This document shows, one piece after another, positions 33,836-42,449 of a DNA stretch of 64,000 nucleotides. The stretch comes from Chloroflexota bacterium (GTDB taxonomy: Bacteria; Chloroflexota; Ktedonobacteria; Ktedonobacterales; JADMIN01). Position numbers and translations under genes: made by a program. The notes under the pieces were generated by a model. That model was given only the letters and a program-made list of their open reading frames with translations. It ran no database searches and was not told the origin of the DNA. Positions within the stretch are counted from its first letter, which is position 1. The number at the start of each line of letters is the position of its first letter. The stretch lies in assembly GCA_021323855.1 (NCBI GenBank), contig JAJPKE010000038.1, positions 1 through 64,000 on the forward strand. Direction: 5' to 3'.

Positions 33836-34372
33836 ATGGAGACGACCCCATCATTACCGGCATTGCAGGCGTTTGCCGGACAGGAACTCGAATGGGTGAA
33901 GCCGAAAAGGCCCAAGAATCACTATGTGTTGCAGGCGAGCGACGGGCAGATCGTAGCGACGCTGGATCGTGGCAAAAAGAGTGCGACCGGCGCAACAGCT
34001 ACCGGCAACTACACTTTACAGCGGCAGGGATTCTGGCGGCAGCGAATCGTCGTCGAAAGCGCGCAGGATCATGCGCAGGCCGTCTTTGCCGGCAAGACAC
34101 TCACAGTGCCCAGCGGTGAGACAATCACCTGCGAGAAGGTACGCATGCTTAGCAGTGAGCGCGTGTGGAAGGATGCGTCTGGCGCGCCGCTCCTGAGCGT
34201 GCGCCCCTCGAACTGGAAGGCAACGGCGAAGGTGGTCATCGAACCGGCTGGCGCTACATTGCCAGAGCTATCGCTTCTCGTGCTGCTGGCGCAGTTCCGG
34301 GTGGTGCTGGCGCGCGAAGATGAAGAAGCGGCGGTAGCTGCGAGCGTGGTTTCGACGGCGGCAGTTCACTAG
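33836..34372 (+). CDS. Hypothetical beta-rich protein
   Basis: 178 residues, no membrane helix or signal. Alternating hydrophobic strands and a C-terminal helix (LSLLVLLAQFRVVLAREDEEAAVAA) recall the LURP-one/tubby-like fold also seen in the protein at 47844. Sequence similarity is too weak to call. ATG 33836 has GAAAGGAAC about 10 bases upstream. It is probably co-transcribed with the XRE and DUF2178-like genes. Confidence 0.6.
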   Translation: METTPSLPALQAFAGQELEWVKPKRPKNHYVLQASDGQIVATLDRGKKSATGATATGNYTLQRQGFWRQRIVVESAQDHAQAVFAGKTLTVPSGETITCEKVRMLSSERVWKDASGAPLLSVRPSNWKATAKVVIEPAGATLPELSLLVLLAQFRVVLAREDEEAAVAASVVSTAAVH

Positions 34373-34385
34373 ACCTCACCCCCGG

Positions 34386-34408
34386 CCCCTCTCCCACAAG
34401 GAGAGGGG
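34386..34408. terminator. CCCCTCTCC hairpin
   Basis: CCCCTCTCC / GGAGAGGGG with a 5-nt loop, 13 bp after a stop codon. It belongs to a hairpin motif of the form CCCGGCCCCTCTCCC...GGGAGAGG seen between genes in many GC-rich bacteria, so it may be a dispersed repeat as well as a terminator. Confidence 0.6.
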
Positions 34409-34480
34409 AGCGCGGGCGCTGGCATGTAAGTGGGAGCAGGCGAGAAGAAGCTGGACGCCAGGAGAGCAGAAATCACCATA

Positions 34481-34510
34481 TTGACACACCAACCGAACAT
34501 AGCCTACACT
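34481..34510 (+). promoter_or_regulatory. Candidate promoter for the M48 gene
   Basis: TTGACA (34481-34486), 18-bp spacer, TACACT (34505-34510). A perfect parS follows 54 bp downstream in the leader. Confidence 0.6.
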
Positions 34511-34563
34511 GCATGTTGCAGGCGGGCGCTCGTCTATCAGCAGGGGATGTGGTTGTCTCTGAG

Positions 34564-34579
34564 TGTTTCACGTGAAACA
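34564..34579. other. parS site 3 (16/16)
   Basis: TGTTTCACGTGAAACA in the leader of the M48 peptidase gene. Confidence 0.92.
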
Positions 34580-34643
34580 TCCAGTACCTTCGCTGAATGG
34601 AGCATGACGAGCCAGGTACGCCGGATGAAAGGCGGCAAGGGCT

Positions 34644-36122
34644 ATGTCCGGTTGGTGGATTGTGGCGCTGGTGAGCCTGGCGGCGCAACTGGTCTTTGGG
34701 CTGCTCATAGCGGTGATCGCTGTCGCCGTCCAACGCTGGCGTGTCTGGGGATGGGCGCGCCGTATCGCCACCGGCAAGATGAAGCGACAGGACGCCTATG
34801 CGCGTTATGTCGCTCACAGCAAAACGGTCAACGCTCTCCTCATCAGCCAGATAGCCTTTGTGCCCGGATTAGCCCTCGGCGCGGGCATTGCTTATAGCAG
34901 CCTCGCATCCGAAGGAAGGTTCACGCTTCCCCTACCTGCTCCACCAACCGGCAGCGTCATTTGTAGCTTTGGCCTGGCAGTGCTGCTACCCCTCGCAGCG
35001 TATGCGTTGCTTTTTGGTCGTTTCGTTGCGCCGCAGGTCAAACGCGACCTGCGCGGGCAAACGCAGGCGCAGGCGACGCCATTTGCCGCGCAACTGCGTG
35101 GCCTGGCGGTGCGCAACGCGCGTCCATTTCTCTTTGTCGAGGCGCTCGGCCTGTTCTATCTCTTGGGCTGGCAGGACGAACGCTGGCTGTTGATTCCCAT
35201 CTCCGTTGTGGTGATGGCGTTGTGGCTGGCCGGTTCATCGCTGATTATTCGCTGGCTCCAGCGTCTCGTGCCGCTGGAACAGACTGAATGGGTAGATCTG
35301 GCGCCGCGCATCACCGCCTGGTGCGACCTGGCGCAGGTCCGGCTCGATCACGTGTATGTGGGCTATGCGTTGGGACGATTGAGCGAACTGGGAACCGGGC
35401 AGGTGTTCGTCTACGGCATTGGGCGGCGGCAACTGGTGTTGGGCGCGGCGTTTCTGCGCAACACCGATTGGCGACAGCGCGACGCTGTGATTGCGCACGA
35501 ATTGGGGCATCTGCGCCAGCATGACTCGCTCATCAATGGCCTTATCGCTATCATCAAAGCGACGGCGCTGGTAGCAGCGTTTACCCTGCTCGATCTGCCG
35601 GCGTTCATTGCGCTGGTCAACCCTTTCACGGCGAACCGTGTGCCATATTTGCTGGCGCTGATGCCATTCTCTGTGCTGCTCACCCTTGAGTATGGCATTG
35701 AGATCATCGAGCGCCAGCGCCGTCCCCGCGTTGAATTACAGTGTGATCGCTATAGCGTGTATCTGACGGGCGATCCGCTGGCGCACGTCATCGCGCTGCA
35801 TACGTTGAGCAACCTGCTGGGCACGCCGCTGGATTATCGTGGCAGCACGCATCCCATCCTGAAGAACCGCATGCAACGCATCGCGGCGTTTGGCCAGCAG
35901 CAACAGCCACATCTGGCGCCCTGGGCCAATAATCCGGTTCCGGCGAATGTGCAACTCAAACGATCAGATGGCAGCGTCGTCGGCACGGCTCCGCTAGCGA
36001 GTGCGCCACCTGCTGCTCCGGTGCCGCCACGCCCCTGGGCGGAGATGCCGCCCGCAGCGGTCCCAGTGATGTCCGCTGCTGTTCAGGAAACCCCTGACGC
36101 AACGACGACAGCTTCCACATAA
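34644..36122 (+). CDS. Membrane-bound M48-family zinc metallopeptidase
   Basis: 492 residues. N-terminal helices (MSGWWIVALVSLAAQLVFGLLIAVIAVAV and three more) precede a metallopeptidase domain with the zinc site H285-E-L-G-H289 (VIAHELGHLRQHDS) and a downstream ELQCD that fits the ExxxD third-ligand motif. Two more helices lie between them. The Pro-rich C-terminus (APWANNPVP, APPAAPVPPRPW) is shared with the next two M48-like proteins. It probably cleaves membrane or misfolded envelope proteins, as HtpX/Ste24 relatives do. ATG 34644 has AAAGGCGGCAAGGG upstream. It is the only one of the three paralogues with an intact active site. Confidence 0.85.
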   Translation: MSGWWIVALVSLAAQLVFGLLIAVIAVAVQRWRVWGWARRIATGKMKRQDAYARYVAHSKTVNALLISQIAFVPGLALGAGIAYSSLASEGRFTLPLPAPPTGSVICSFGLAVLLPLAAYALLFGRFVAPQVKRDLRGQTQAQATPFAAQLRGLAVRNARPFLFVEALGLFYLLGWQDERWLLIPISVVVMALWLAGSSLIIRWLQRLVPLEQTEWVDLAPRITAWCDLAQVRLDHVYVGYALGRLSELGTGQVFVYGIGRRQLVLGAAFLRNTDWRQRDAVIAHELGHLRQHDSLINGLIAIIKATALVAAFTLLDLPAFIALVNPFTANRVPYLLALMPFSVLLTLEYGIEIIERQRRPRVELQCDRYSVYLTGDPLAHVIALHTLSNLLGTPLDYRGSTHPILKNRMQRIAAFGQQQQPHLAPWANNPVPANVQLKRSDGSVVGTAPLASAPPAAPVPPRPWAEMPPAAVPVMSAAVQETPDATTTAST

Positions 36123-36190
36123 GAGAGATAAGAGGAAACAGATGCGGCTCCTGTTCTTTTGTCCAGCTTGACGCTTGATAGGCCACTATG

Positions 36191-36229
36191 CGACAACGCC
36201 TTCAGGACGACCATCTGAAGGCGTTGTCG
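36191..36229 (+). terminator. Stem-loop terminator
   Basis: Perfect 15-bp arms CGACAACGCCTTCAG / CTGAAGGCGTTGTCG with a 9-nt loop, 68 bp after the M48 stop. No T-run. Confidence 0.7.
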
Positions 36230-36292
36230 TCAGATGATGGCGTATGTGTTTGCACGATCAGCGACTGAAGAGAGATCGGCAGGAGGCAGATG

Positions 36293-37153
36293 ATGCAGAT
36301 TGGTATTGGACTCCCCAACACGATTCCCGGCGCCCAGGTGAGCACCATTCTGGAATGGGCGCGCAAGGCAGACGATGGCCCATTCTCCAGCCTGGGAACA
36401 TTGGACCGGCTCGTTTTCCCTAACTACGAAGGAATGATGACACTGGCGGCGGCGGCAAGCATCACGCGGCGCATCCGCCTGATGACGACGGTGCTGATTG
36501 CGCCGCTGCGTAACCCCGGTGTGCTGGCGAAACAGGCGGCGACCCTTGATGCGCTCTCTGGTGGCCGCCTGACCCTGGGCCTGGGGATCGGAGGACGTGA
36601 GGATGACTTCATTGCAGCCGATATAAATATTCACGAGCGAGGGCGGCGCTTCTCGCGGCAACTTGACTTTATGCGGCATGCCTGGGCTGGTGAGGCGCCG
36701 CTGGCAGGGGTTGCGCCGATGGGGCCGAAGCCGGCGCGCGCTGGTGGGCCGGAGGTATTGATCGGCGGCTATTCTGCGAAAGCGGTACAGCGCGCGGCGC
36801 AGTGGGATGGCTTCATCGCTGGCGGGACGACGCCAGAGAACGCCGCACAACTCTATGCCGTGGTGCAGCAGGCGTGGCAGGAGGCCGGACGGCAGGGCAA
36901 GCCGCGTTTTGTCTGCGCTGCATATTGCGCGCTCGGCCCAGATGCTGCTGAACGTGGCGGCGGGTATCTGCGCACTTATTACGCCTTCCTGGGCGCAAAT
37001 GCCGAGCAGATCGCGTCGCACATGCCATCAACCCCCGACGCCGTGAAGCAGACCATCCAGCGCTTCCAGGCGATTGGCGCTGATGAGCTGATTCTCTGGC
37101 CTTGTATTGCCGATCTCGATCAGGTGGACCGTCTGGCAGAGGTGGTCAGTTAG
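36293..37153 (+). CDS. LLM-class flavin-dependent oxidoreductase
   Basis: 286 residues of the luciferase-like family: IGIGLPNTIPGAQVSTILEWARKADDGPFSSLGTLDRL, RRIRLMTTVLIAPLRNPGVLAKQAATLDALSGGRLTLGLGIGGREDDF and the C-terminal substrate-lid region. It probably reduces or oxidises with FMN or F420. ATG 36293 is favoured over ATG 36290 because AGGAGG then lies at better spacing. Monocistronic, between a terminator and a long spacer. Substrate unknown. Confidence 0.88.
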   Translation: MQIGIGLPNTIPGAQVSTILEWARKADDGPFSSLGTLDRLVFPNYEGMMTLAAAASITRRIRLMTTVLIAPLRNPGVLAKQAATLDALSGGRLTLGLGIGGREDDFIAADINIHERGRRFSRQLDFMRHAWAGEAPLAGVAPMGPKPARAGGPEVLIGGYSAKAVQRAAQWDGFIAGGTTPENAAQLYAVVQQAWQEAGRQGKPRFVCAAYCALGPDAAERGGGYLRTYYAFLGANAEQIASHMPSTPDAVKQTIQRFQAIGADELILWPCIADLDQVDRLAEVVS

Positions 37154-37538
37154 CTATCCAGCAGGCTGGTAGATCCTCATTTATCGGCCTGCTGGCATAT
37201 GTGGCACATGCTATACTGCCATCAGATTGTGTTCCGTCTGTTCCGTCATTTGGAGCAACATACTATGAGACGTTTCCATCACCGGCGTTTCTGCCACTCG
37301 ATGCGTGCGCCCTGTTGATCGTTCGTTGGGTTCGCCACACAAACCACATATCTTATCCGTGCGCCGCCTCTCTCTGAACGAGTCTTGCGGTCGGTTCGCA
37401 TCGCTTGCGTTTGCTCGTGCGCGCGTATGTTTCACGTGAAACATGCGCTACCACGTGGATGCTTGCTGATACGATTCCGCCGCTCTCTACTGCACTTCTT
37501 ATTGACTCGTTCTTCTATGAGAGAGGATATCTATTCGC
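37154..37538. other. Intergenic region holding a promoter-like site and parS 4
   Basis: TGCTATACT (extended -10, TATACT at 37212-37217) suggests a promoter without a clear -35. A 9-bp repeat TTCCGTCTG/TTCCGTCAT occurs near 37233. A perfect parS lies at 37428-37443. No gene seen. Confidence 0.55.
37428..37443. other. parS site 4 (16/16)
   Basis: TGTTTCACGTGAAACA, intergenic, about 95 bp upstream of the MFS gene. Confidence 0.92.
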
Positions 37539-38783
37539 ATGTCATTGCCTGCCCCCATTCCTGCTTCGCCAGCGCCGGTGCGTGCGCCACGGCACGAGAG
37601 ACGCCTGCGCGCGGCACTGCTAACGACGGCGCTGCTCGATGAGCTTTCTTCTGGCTTTATTGTGGTGGCGTTGCCGCTGTTGCGCGATCATCTGCGCCTC
37701 AGCTACGCCCAGGCGGGATTGCTCTTTACCGTTGGCGGCGTTTCCTCGATGGTGTTGGAGCCGATCATCAATCTGCTCAGCGACCGTGGCTCCAAGCGCG
37801 TTCCCATCCTGCTTGGCGCACTGACGCTCGTCTTGAGTTTTGCCCTGGCCGGTGTCGCGCCAAACTATGGGTTGGAGTTGGTGGCCTTCGCGCTCTGGTA
37901 TCCCGCCAATGGCGCCGCCGTCAGCGTGGCGCAGGCCGCCCTGATTGACCATCGCCCGCACCACGCCGAGCGCACAATGACACGCTGGACACTGCTCTCC
38001 GGCGTTGGCGATCTGCTGGCGCCGCTGATGGTTGGTGTGGCCATCGGCGTTGGCCTGGGATGGACCACGCTTTGCCTCATCGCTGCTGCGCTCTGGTTCG
38101 TCGTGGCGCTCTTCCTTGCACCGCAACACTTTCCCGCTGCGCCACCGGCCTTCAATGTGGTGGCAGCCGATAAAGCAGAGGCTGATGAGGGTGATGAAGC
38201 TGCGGAACGAGTGGGGTTGCTGGCCGGGCTGCGTGAGGCGCTACGCGACAAGCTGTTGCTGCGCTGGATGGGCATTGTGCTGCTGGCGACGATGCCGGAT
38301 GAGGTCTTTCTGGCATTTGCCGCGCTCTATCTCACCGATCATCTGCATACGCCGGCAAGTCTGGCGAGCCTGGCGCTGGCGGTGGGCATCGGCGGTGGAC
38401 TGTTGGCGTTAATTGCGCTGGACCGGCTGGGCGGGCGTATTGCGGGAGTGCGGTTGCTGCCGTGGATGGCGCTGGTGACGCTGGTGGGCTTTATCACGTT
38501 GCTGGCCGCGCCGGACCTCGTCGTCGCCACACTGGGGTTGCTGCTGGCAAATATGGGCGCGGCGGGCTGGTATCCTATCGCCAAAGCGGCAGCCTATGAC
38601 ACCCGCCCAGGGCGCTCCGGCGTGGTGCAGGCGGTGGATGCACTGGGTCAGCCGTTCGATACGGCGCTGCCAGGTTTCGTCGGCCTGCTCGCTGGTCACT
38701 TTGGCCTGGCGGTAGGCATCGGCTTTCTGGCGCTTTCGCCGTTGGGTGTGCTGCTGCTCTTGCCGCGCCAAAAAAGCACTTGA
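37539..38783 (+). CDS. MFS transporter
   Basis: 414 residues with 12 predicted helices in two halves joined by an acidic loop (DKAEADEGDEAAERVG). An MFS motif A-like loop is visible (NLLSDRGSKRVPILLGAL). No substrate-specific motif recognised; it looks most like small-molecule effluxers. ATG 37539 follows GAGAGAGGA at a slightly long spacing. It is followed by the M48-like pair but is not obviously linked in function. Confidence 0.85.
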   Translation: MSLPAPIPASPAPVRAPRHERRLRAALLTTALLDELSSGFIVVALPLLRDHLRLSYAQAGLLFTVGGVSSMVLEPIINLLSDRGSKRVPILLGALTLVLSFALAGVAPNYGLELVAFALWYPANGAAVSVAQAALIDHRPHHAERTMTRWTLLSGVGDLLAPLMVGVAIGVGLGWTTLCLIAAALWFVVALFLAPQHFPAAPPAFNVVAADKAEADEGDEAAERVGLLAGLREALRDKLLLRWMGIVLLATMPDEVFLAFAALYLTDHLHTPASLASLALAVGIGGGLLALIALDRLGGRIAGVRLLPWMALVTLVGFITLLAAPDLVVATLGLLLANMGAAGWYPIAKAAAYDTRPGRSGVVQAVDALGQPFDTALPGFVGLLAGHFGLAVGIGFLALSPLGVLLLLPRQKST

Positions 38784-38921
38784 ACCCGGTCATTGCGTCT
38801 GGCCGCCTGTTCCGCTAGAATGGAGGCACAGCGCGCAAGGTGTGTGGAGTGTCGCGCTGGTTGCGCCTGGGGTATGGTCTATTCGCGGTCATGTTCCAGG
38901 TAGAACGCAGGAGCCGGTGCG

Positions 38922-40436
38922 ATGACTCAACCGTGGAGCATAGGAATCTTATCGCTGCTCGTCCTCACGGCTATCGGTTGCCTATTTGCCGCATTCGCCA
39001 TCTGGCGGCTCGCGCGGCGGCTAAACACGCTGCTCTTGCCCGATGAGGATGAGCAGTTTTCCGGCGATGAACTGTACTCTTGGTTCATCCAGGCAGAGAG
39101 CCGCATCCGGGGCGGCTTGACCGTCTGGCTCTATCTTTGGGCGATCTTCTCGTACTTCGCCTATACGGCCACCTATGGCTTGAACACGATATTTTCTTTA
39201 TCTCCCTGGCCACATACGGTTGAGGCGAACATTATCTATGCGCTGCTGTACCCAGCCCCTATCCTCATACCGCTGGCCGTCTTCGAGCTATGGGCCGCCA
39301 CAACGCTTGAACGTCGCGCGCTCCAACAGACACGCGAGATGACGATCTCCGCGACTGTAGCATTGCGGCGGCGTCTGCGCCTGGTTCTCTGGCTCTATCC
39401 GGCGACGTTTCTTTTGTTGTTCGGCATCGGTCTGGTTCAGCGTGTCTACGCAAACTCGTGGGAGTGGGTGTACCCGCTGGTGCCGGCGCTCTGGCTCTCG
39501 CTGAATCTGCTCGTCATTGGGCGCGTGCGGCGCTGGCTCTATCCCAGCTATCCGATCAGCGAGACGGATTGGGCGGACCAGGAGTGGCGCATCCGCGAAT
39601 GGGCGCGGCTGGCTGGTGTGGAGCTGAAGGCGATCTACATCCAGTCCACAACGGAGACGGGCAAAGCGCCGCTCGACATCACTGGCCTGCGCCGCCACAC
39701 GCTCTACCTCAGCGACCTCTGGCTCAACTCGACGGATTGGCGCCAGCAAGACGCGATGCTCTGCACGCTGCTGGCGCGGGCACGCTATCGCGTCACATCG
39801 TTCTGCATCGAAGTCGTCGGTGTACTGGGGGTTGCCGTCGTCCTCGCGGCGTTCAATTGGGCAAGCGATTCGTCGCTCGCAATCTTCGGGTTTCTTAAAG
39901 ATTTGCCGACGCTCGGTTTTGTGCCGTTAGTGCTGATGGCGCTGCTGCTCTATCGCTGGTCGAAACGCCTGCTGATGGCCGCCGACTGTTTCGCCGTCGT
40001 GCTGACGGGCGATCCCTATGCGCTGCTAGTGGCGCTCCAGACATGGGGCGTTCTCAATGGGATGCCATTGAGCAATGACATTGTACTCTTTGGTCGCCGT
40101 GCGGATGAGTGGCTGCCCTGGCTCGGCTGGCATCTGGCGGAGGAGCGTGGCATTGGGCCAATCTTCGCGCTATGGGCGCTTTTCACGCTCTATCTCCCTT
40201 GCACTTTGATGCCCTCCATCGCCACGCGCTCGCGGGCAATAGACGCCTACATGCGCACCGACGCGCCGCATGCCCCCTGGGCCACCACGCCTGTCCCTGC
40301 GCTGACGCCGCTGTTCCTCGGTGGCTCCTATCCCATCACCGCGCCCATCGAGACGATGCCGCCAGCCGCGCCGGTGCCCGTCAGCCCGTATCCCCACACG
40401 CTGCTGTTCGCGCCTGAGCCAGCAGCACTATCTTGA
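38922..40436 (+). CDS. M48-like membrane protein lacking the zinc site (pseudo-peptidase)
   Basis: 504 residues, paralogous to the M48 peptidase at 34644. The alignment block STDWRQQDAMLCTLLARARYR matches NTDWRQRDAVIAHELGHLRQH, so HELGH has become TLLAR (residues 282-286). The third-ligand motif ELQCD corresponds to LMAAD. Helix layout, the LTGDP block and the Pro-rich tail (APWATTPVP, PPAAPVPVSPY) are retained. It cannot bind zinc in the usual way and may regulate or scaffold the active paralogue. ATG 38922 has CAGGAG eight bases upstream. Confidence 0.8.
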   Translation: MTQPWSIGILSLLVLTAIGCLFAAFAIWRLARRLNTLLLPDEDEQFSGDELYSWFIQAESRIRGGLTVWLYLWAIFSYFAYTATYGLNTIFSLSPWPHTVEANIIYALLYPAPILIPLAVFELWAATTLERRALQQTREMTISATVALRRRLRLVLWLYPATFLLLFGIGLVQRVYANSWEWVYPLVPALWLSLNLLVIGRVRRWLYPSYPISETDWADQEWRIREWARLAGVELKAIYIQSTTETGKAPLDITGLRRHTLYLSDLWLNSTDWRQQDAMLCTLLARARYRVTSFCIEVVGVLGVAVVLAAFNWASDSSLAIFGFLKDLPTLGFVPLVLMALLLYRWSKRLLMAADCFAVVLTGDPYALLVALQTWGVLNGMPLSNDIVLFGRRADEWLPWLGWHLAEERGIGPIFALWALFTLYLPCTLMPSIATRSRAIDAYMRTDAPHAPWATTPVPALTPLFLGGSYPITAPIETMPPAAPVPVSPYPHTLLFAPEPAALS

Positions 40437-40467
40437 GTCGTTGTATTGAGTAGAAAAGGCACAGTTT

Positions 40468-41907
40468 ATGGTGGATCAGTTCGTGCAGGCGCTTGATGTA
40501 GGAATACCGTTGGTTCTCGTCAGTATTGGCGTGGTGTTAGTAGTCCGATTCATACAGTCGGCACGCCTACGGCGTCTGATTTTGGCAGTGCGCAAGGGAC
40601 TGTTGCCGGCGGAGAAAGCCTATGCGAACTTCATTAAGGCAGGAACCAACCTCTGGCGGTTTGCATATATTTTCCTCTTCAGCCTTTTCTTTCTGGTACT
40701 ACTAGGTCTTGCTTTCTTTCGATACGTAGGTGACGTATTAGGAGCCTTTGAGCCGGGCGCGTTCTTGATGGTTGCAGGCGTCTATTTGACGTTATTCCCA
40801 CTACTCGACACACTGTTGAGCAGTAGGACAGATGCCAGGGCCAGTCGTGAGTTGAGCAATAGTCAACTTCGCACGAGGTCTGTTTTAAACATCAGGCTGC
40901 GTAGATCGTTGTTCAAAGTGTTTGCGATGTTGGTTTTCACCGAAGCTTTGGGCATCGGTTTTGCGGCTGGCGCGCGTAGGCAACTCTGGCTCGTTCCACT
41001 CGGTGCTGTCGTATGGTGCCTCTTTCGTGTATTCTTTGCTGGCCCAAATATGACCTGGCGTGAATGCGCCCAGCCGATTGCTCGTACCAGGTGGAAAGAA
41101 CTGGAGCCGCGCATCGCAGCCTGGGCACGGTTGGCAGGTGTCAAGATTGGCGGCGCTTATATCACCAATGCTGCTCTCACAGGACAGGCACACCTTTTCA
41201 TAGCTGGCCTCGTGCGACCACGATTATTTTTGAGTGACGCTTTCCTTGACCAATCAGATTGGCGGCAACAGGACGCCTACATAGCGCAAGAATTAGGGAT
41301 GGTACGTGCGCGTACCACGCTCTGGGGTGCGCTCATACAGACTGCGCAGCCAGTGTTTGCGACAGCGATAGTAGTCTGTGTTCTGCTCATCTGGCCCCCA
41401 TCAGCGATGAATCTATTATCGGTTGGAACAGTCATTGGAGTAGGTTTTGCCCTTATCATTGGATCGCAGGCCCTTGGGCTACTGTATGGGGTGGTTAGCG
41501 GATTAGTGCAGCAGCGTATTCTCCTCAATGGCTACCGTTTTGGCGTATACCTTTGCGGCGACTATTACGCAACAGCGGTGAGTACAGTTACTGCGTATCA
41601 AATCACGCGACAACATTGGCTGATGGCAAGGCCAGGATTTCCATCTTCAGGAACCAGATGGCAGCAAAAAGAACGGAAACGCCTCGAAGCCGAATTGGCC
41701 TCAAAACCTGCGCCACGCGCTCCTTGGGCAGCCGATCCAGTCCCTTCCATCTATTCCTTCACAGTAGGAAGACACGAACATACGGTTCCGCTAGACCAGG
41801 CTCCGCCGCCCGCCCCGGTTCCGACCGCATTATATCCCAACGCTGAACTTTCGATTCCATTCTCACCATCCGCATCATCTGACAGCCCAGCCGCGCCAGA
41901 GGCATGA
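40468..41907 (+). CDS. Second M48-like pseudo-peptidase
   Basis: 479 residues. The block QSDWRQQDAYIAQELGMVRAR aligns with the M48 active-site region, with HELGH replaced by Q274-E-L-G-M278; both histidines are lost while the central Glu remains. The third-ligand motif is replaced by LLNGY. The shared C-terminus is present (APWAADPVP, PPPAPVPTALYP). The gene is visibly less GC-rich than its neighbours. ATG 40468 lies 31 bp after the previous stop, so the two dead paralogues are co-transcribed. Confidence 0.8.
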   Translation: MVDQFVQALDVGIPLVLVSIGVVLVVRFIQSARLRRLILAVRKGLLPAEKAYANFIKAGTNLWRFAYIFLFSLFFLVLLGLAFFRYVGDVLGAFEPGAFLMVAGVYLTLFPLLDTLLSSRTDARASRELSNSQLRTRSVLNIRLRRSLFKVFAMLVFTEALGIGFAAGARRQLWLVPLGAVVWCLFRVFFAGPNMTWRECAQPIARTRWKELEPRIAAWARLAGVKIGGAYITNAALTGQAHLFIAGLVRPRLFLSDAFLDQSDWRQQDAYIAQELGMVRARTTLWGALIQTAQPVFATAIVVCVLLIWPPSAMNLLSVGTVIGVGFALIIGSQALGLLYGVVSGLVQQRILLNGYRFGVYLCGDYYATAVSTVTAYQITRQHWLMARPGFPSSGTRWQQKERKRLEAELASKPAPRAPWAADPVPSIYSFTVGRHEHTVPLDQAPPPAPVPTALYPNAELSIPFSPSASSDSPAAPEA

Positions 41908-41919
41908 TATGCGGGTATA

Positions 41920-42447
41920 TCAGTCGGGTGGTAGATCAGTGGCCAAGAGGATGCTGTGAACCGGAGGCAGCGTTTCACGTGAAACATCGCGCAATTGATC
42001 TATCATCACGGTGATGGCGACCAGTTGCCCGCCACACCTGCTGACCAGCTCCGCCACTGCGCGTGCCTGGCTGCCAATCTCTATCCAATCGTCCACAAGC
42101 AGCACGCGGTCGCCTGCGCCGATAGCCGCGCGCTGCATCAGCAGTTCGGTTTGTTTGCCGCGATAATCTGGCGATGTCACCGTGCGCATCTTCTCGCCGG
42201 GGAAAAGTGCGCCAGCCTTGCGAATGGCAACGAACCCCACGCCAAGTTCGACAGCGGCAGCCCCGCCGAGCAGGAAGCCGCGCGACTCGATGCCCGCCAC
42301 AGCGGTGATGCCCGCCGCACGAAACGGTTCTACGAGGCTGGCGATGATGGTGCGCAGCGCGGTGGCGTCACGAAAGACGCGCCAGACATCCGCGTGCCCT
42401 TCCACCCAGCGAAAGTGTTCGAGCAGCAACGATTTTGCTGGGTCCAT
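41920..42447 (-). CDS. Adenine phosphoribosyltransferase-like protein
   Basis: 175 residues of the type I PRTase fold with AVAGIESRGFLLGGAAAVELGVGFVAIRKAG, as in Apt, and a PRPP loop VLLVDDWIEIGSQA. The loop differs from the usual DDxxATGGT by lacking Thr, a variant also known in PRTase paralogues, so adenine specificity is not certain. It starts 2 bp after the DapA-like stop. A parS site lies inside the last coding segment (41971-41986), where it encodes VSRET. Confidence 0.8.
   Translation of the reverse strand: MDPAKSLLLEHFRWVEGHADVWRVFRDATALRTIIASLVEPFRAAGITAVAGIESRGFLLGGAAAVELGVGFVAIRKAGALFPGEKMRTVTSPDYRGKQTELLMQRAAIGAGDRVLLVDDWIEIGSQARAVAELVSRCGGQLVAITVMIDQLRDVSRETLPPVHSILLATDLPPD
41971..41986. 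other. parS site 5 (15/16), inside coding sequence
   Basis: CGTTTCACGTGAAACA within the 3' coding end of the phosphoribosyltransferase gene, near the convergent junction with the M48-like operon. Confidence 0.85.
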
Positions 42448-42449
42448 GG

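Noticed and set aside
38891..38906. TGTTCCAGGTAGAACG, parS-like palindrome
   Set aside because: Only about 11 of 16 positions fit, and the central CACGTG is lost.
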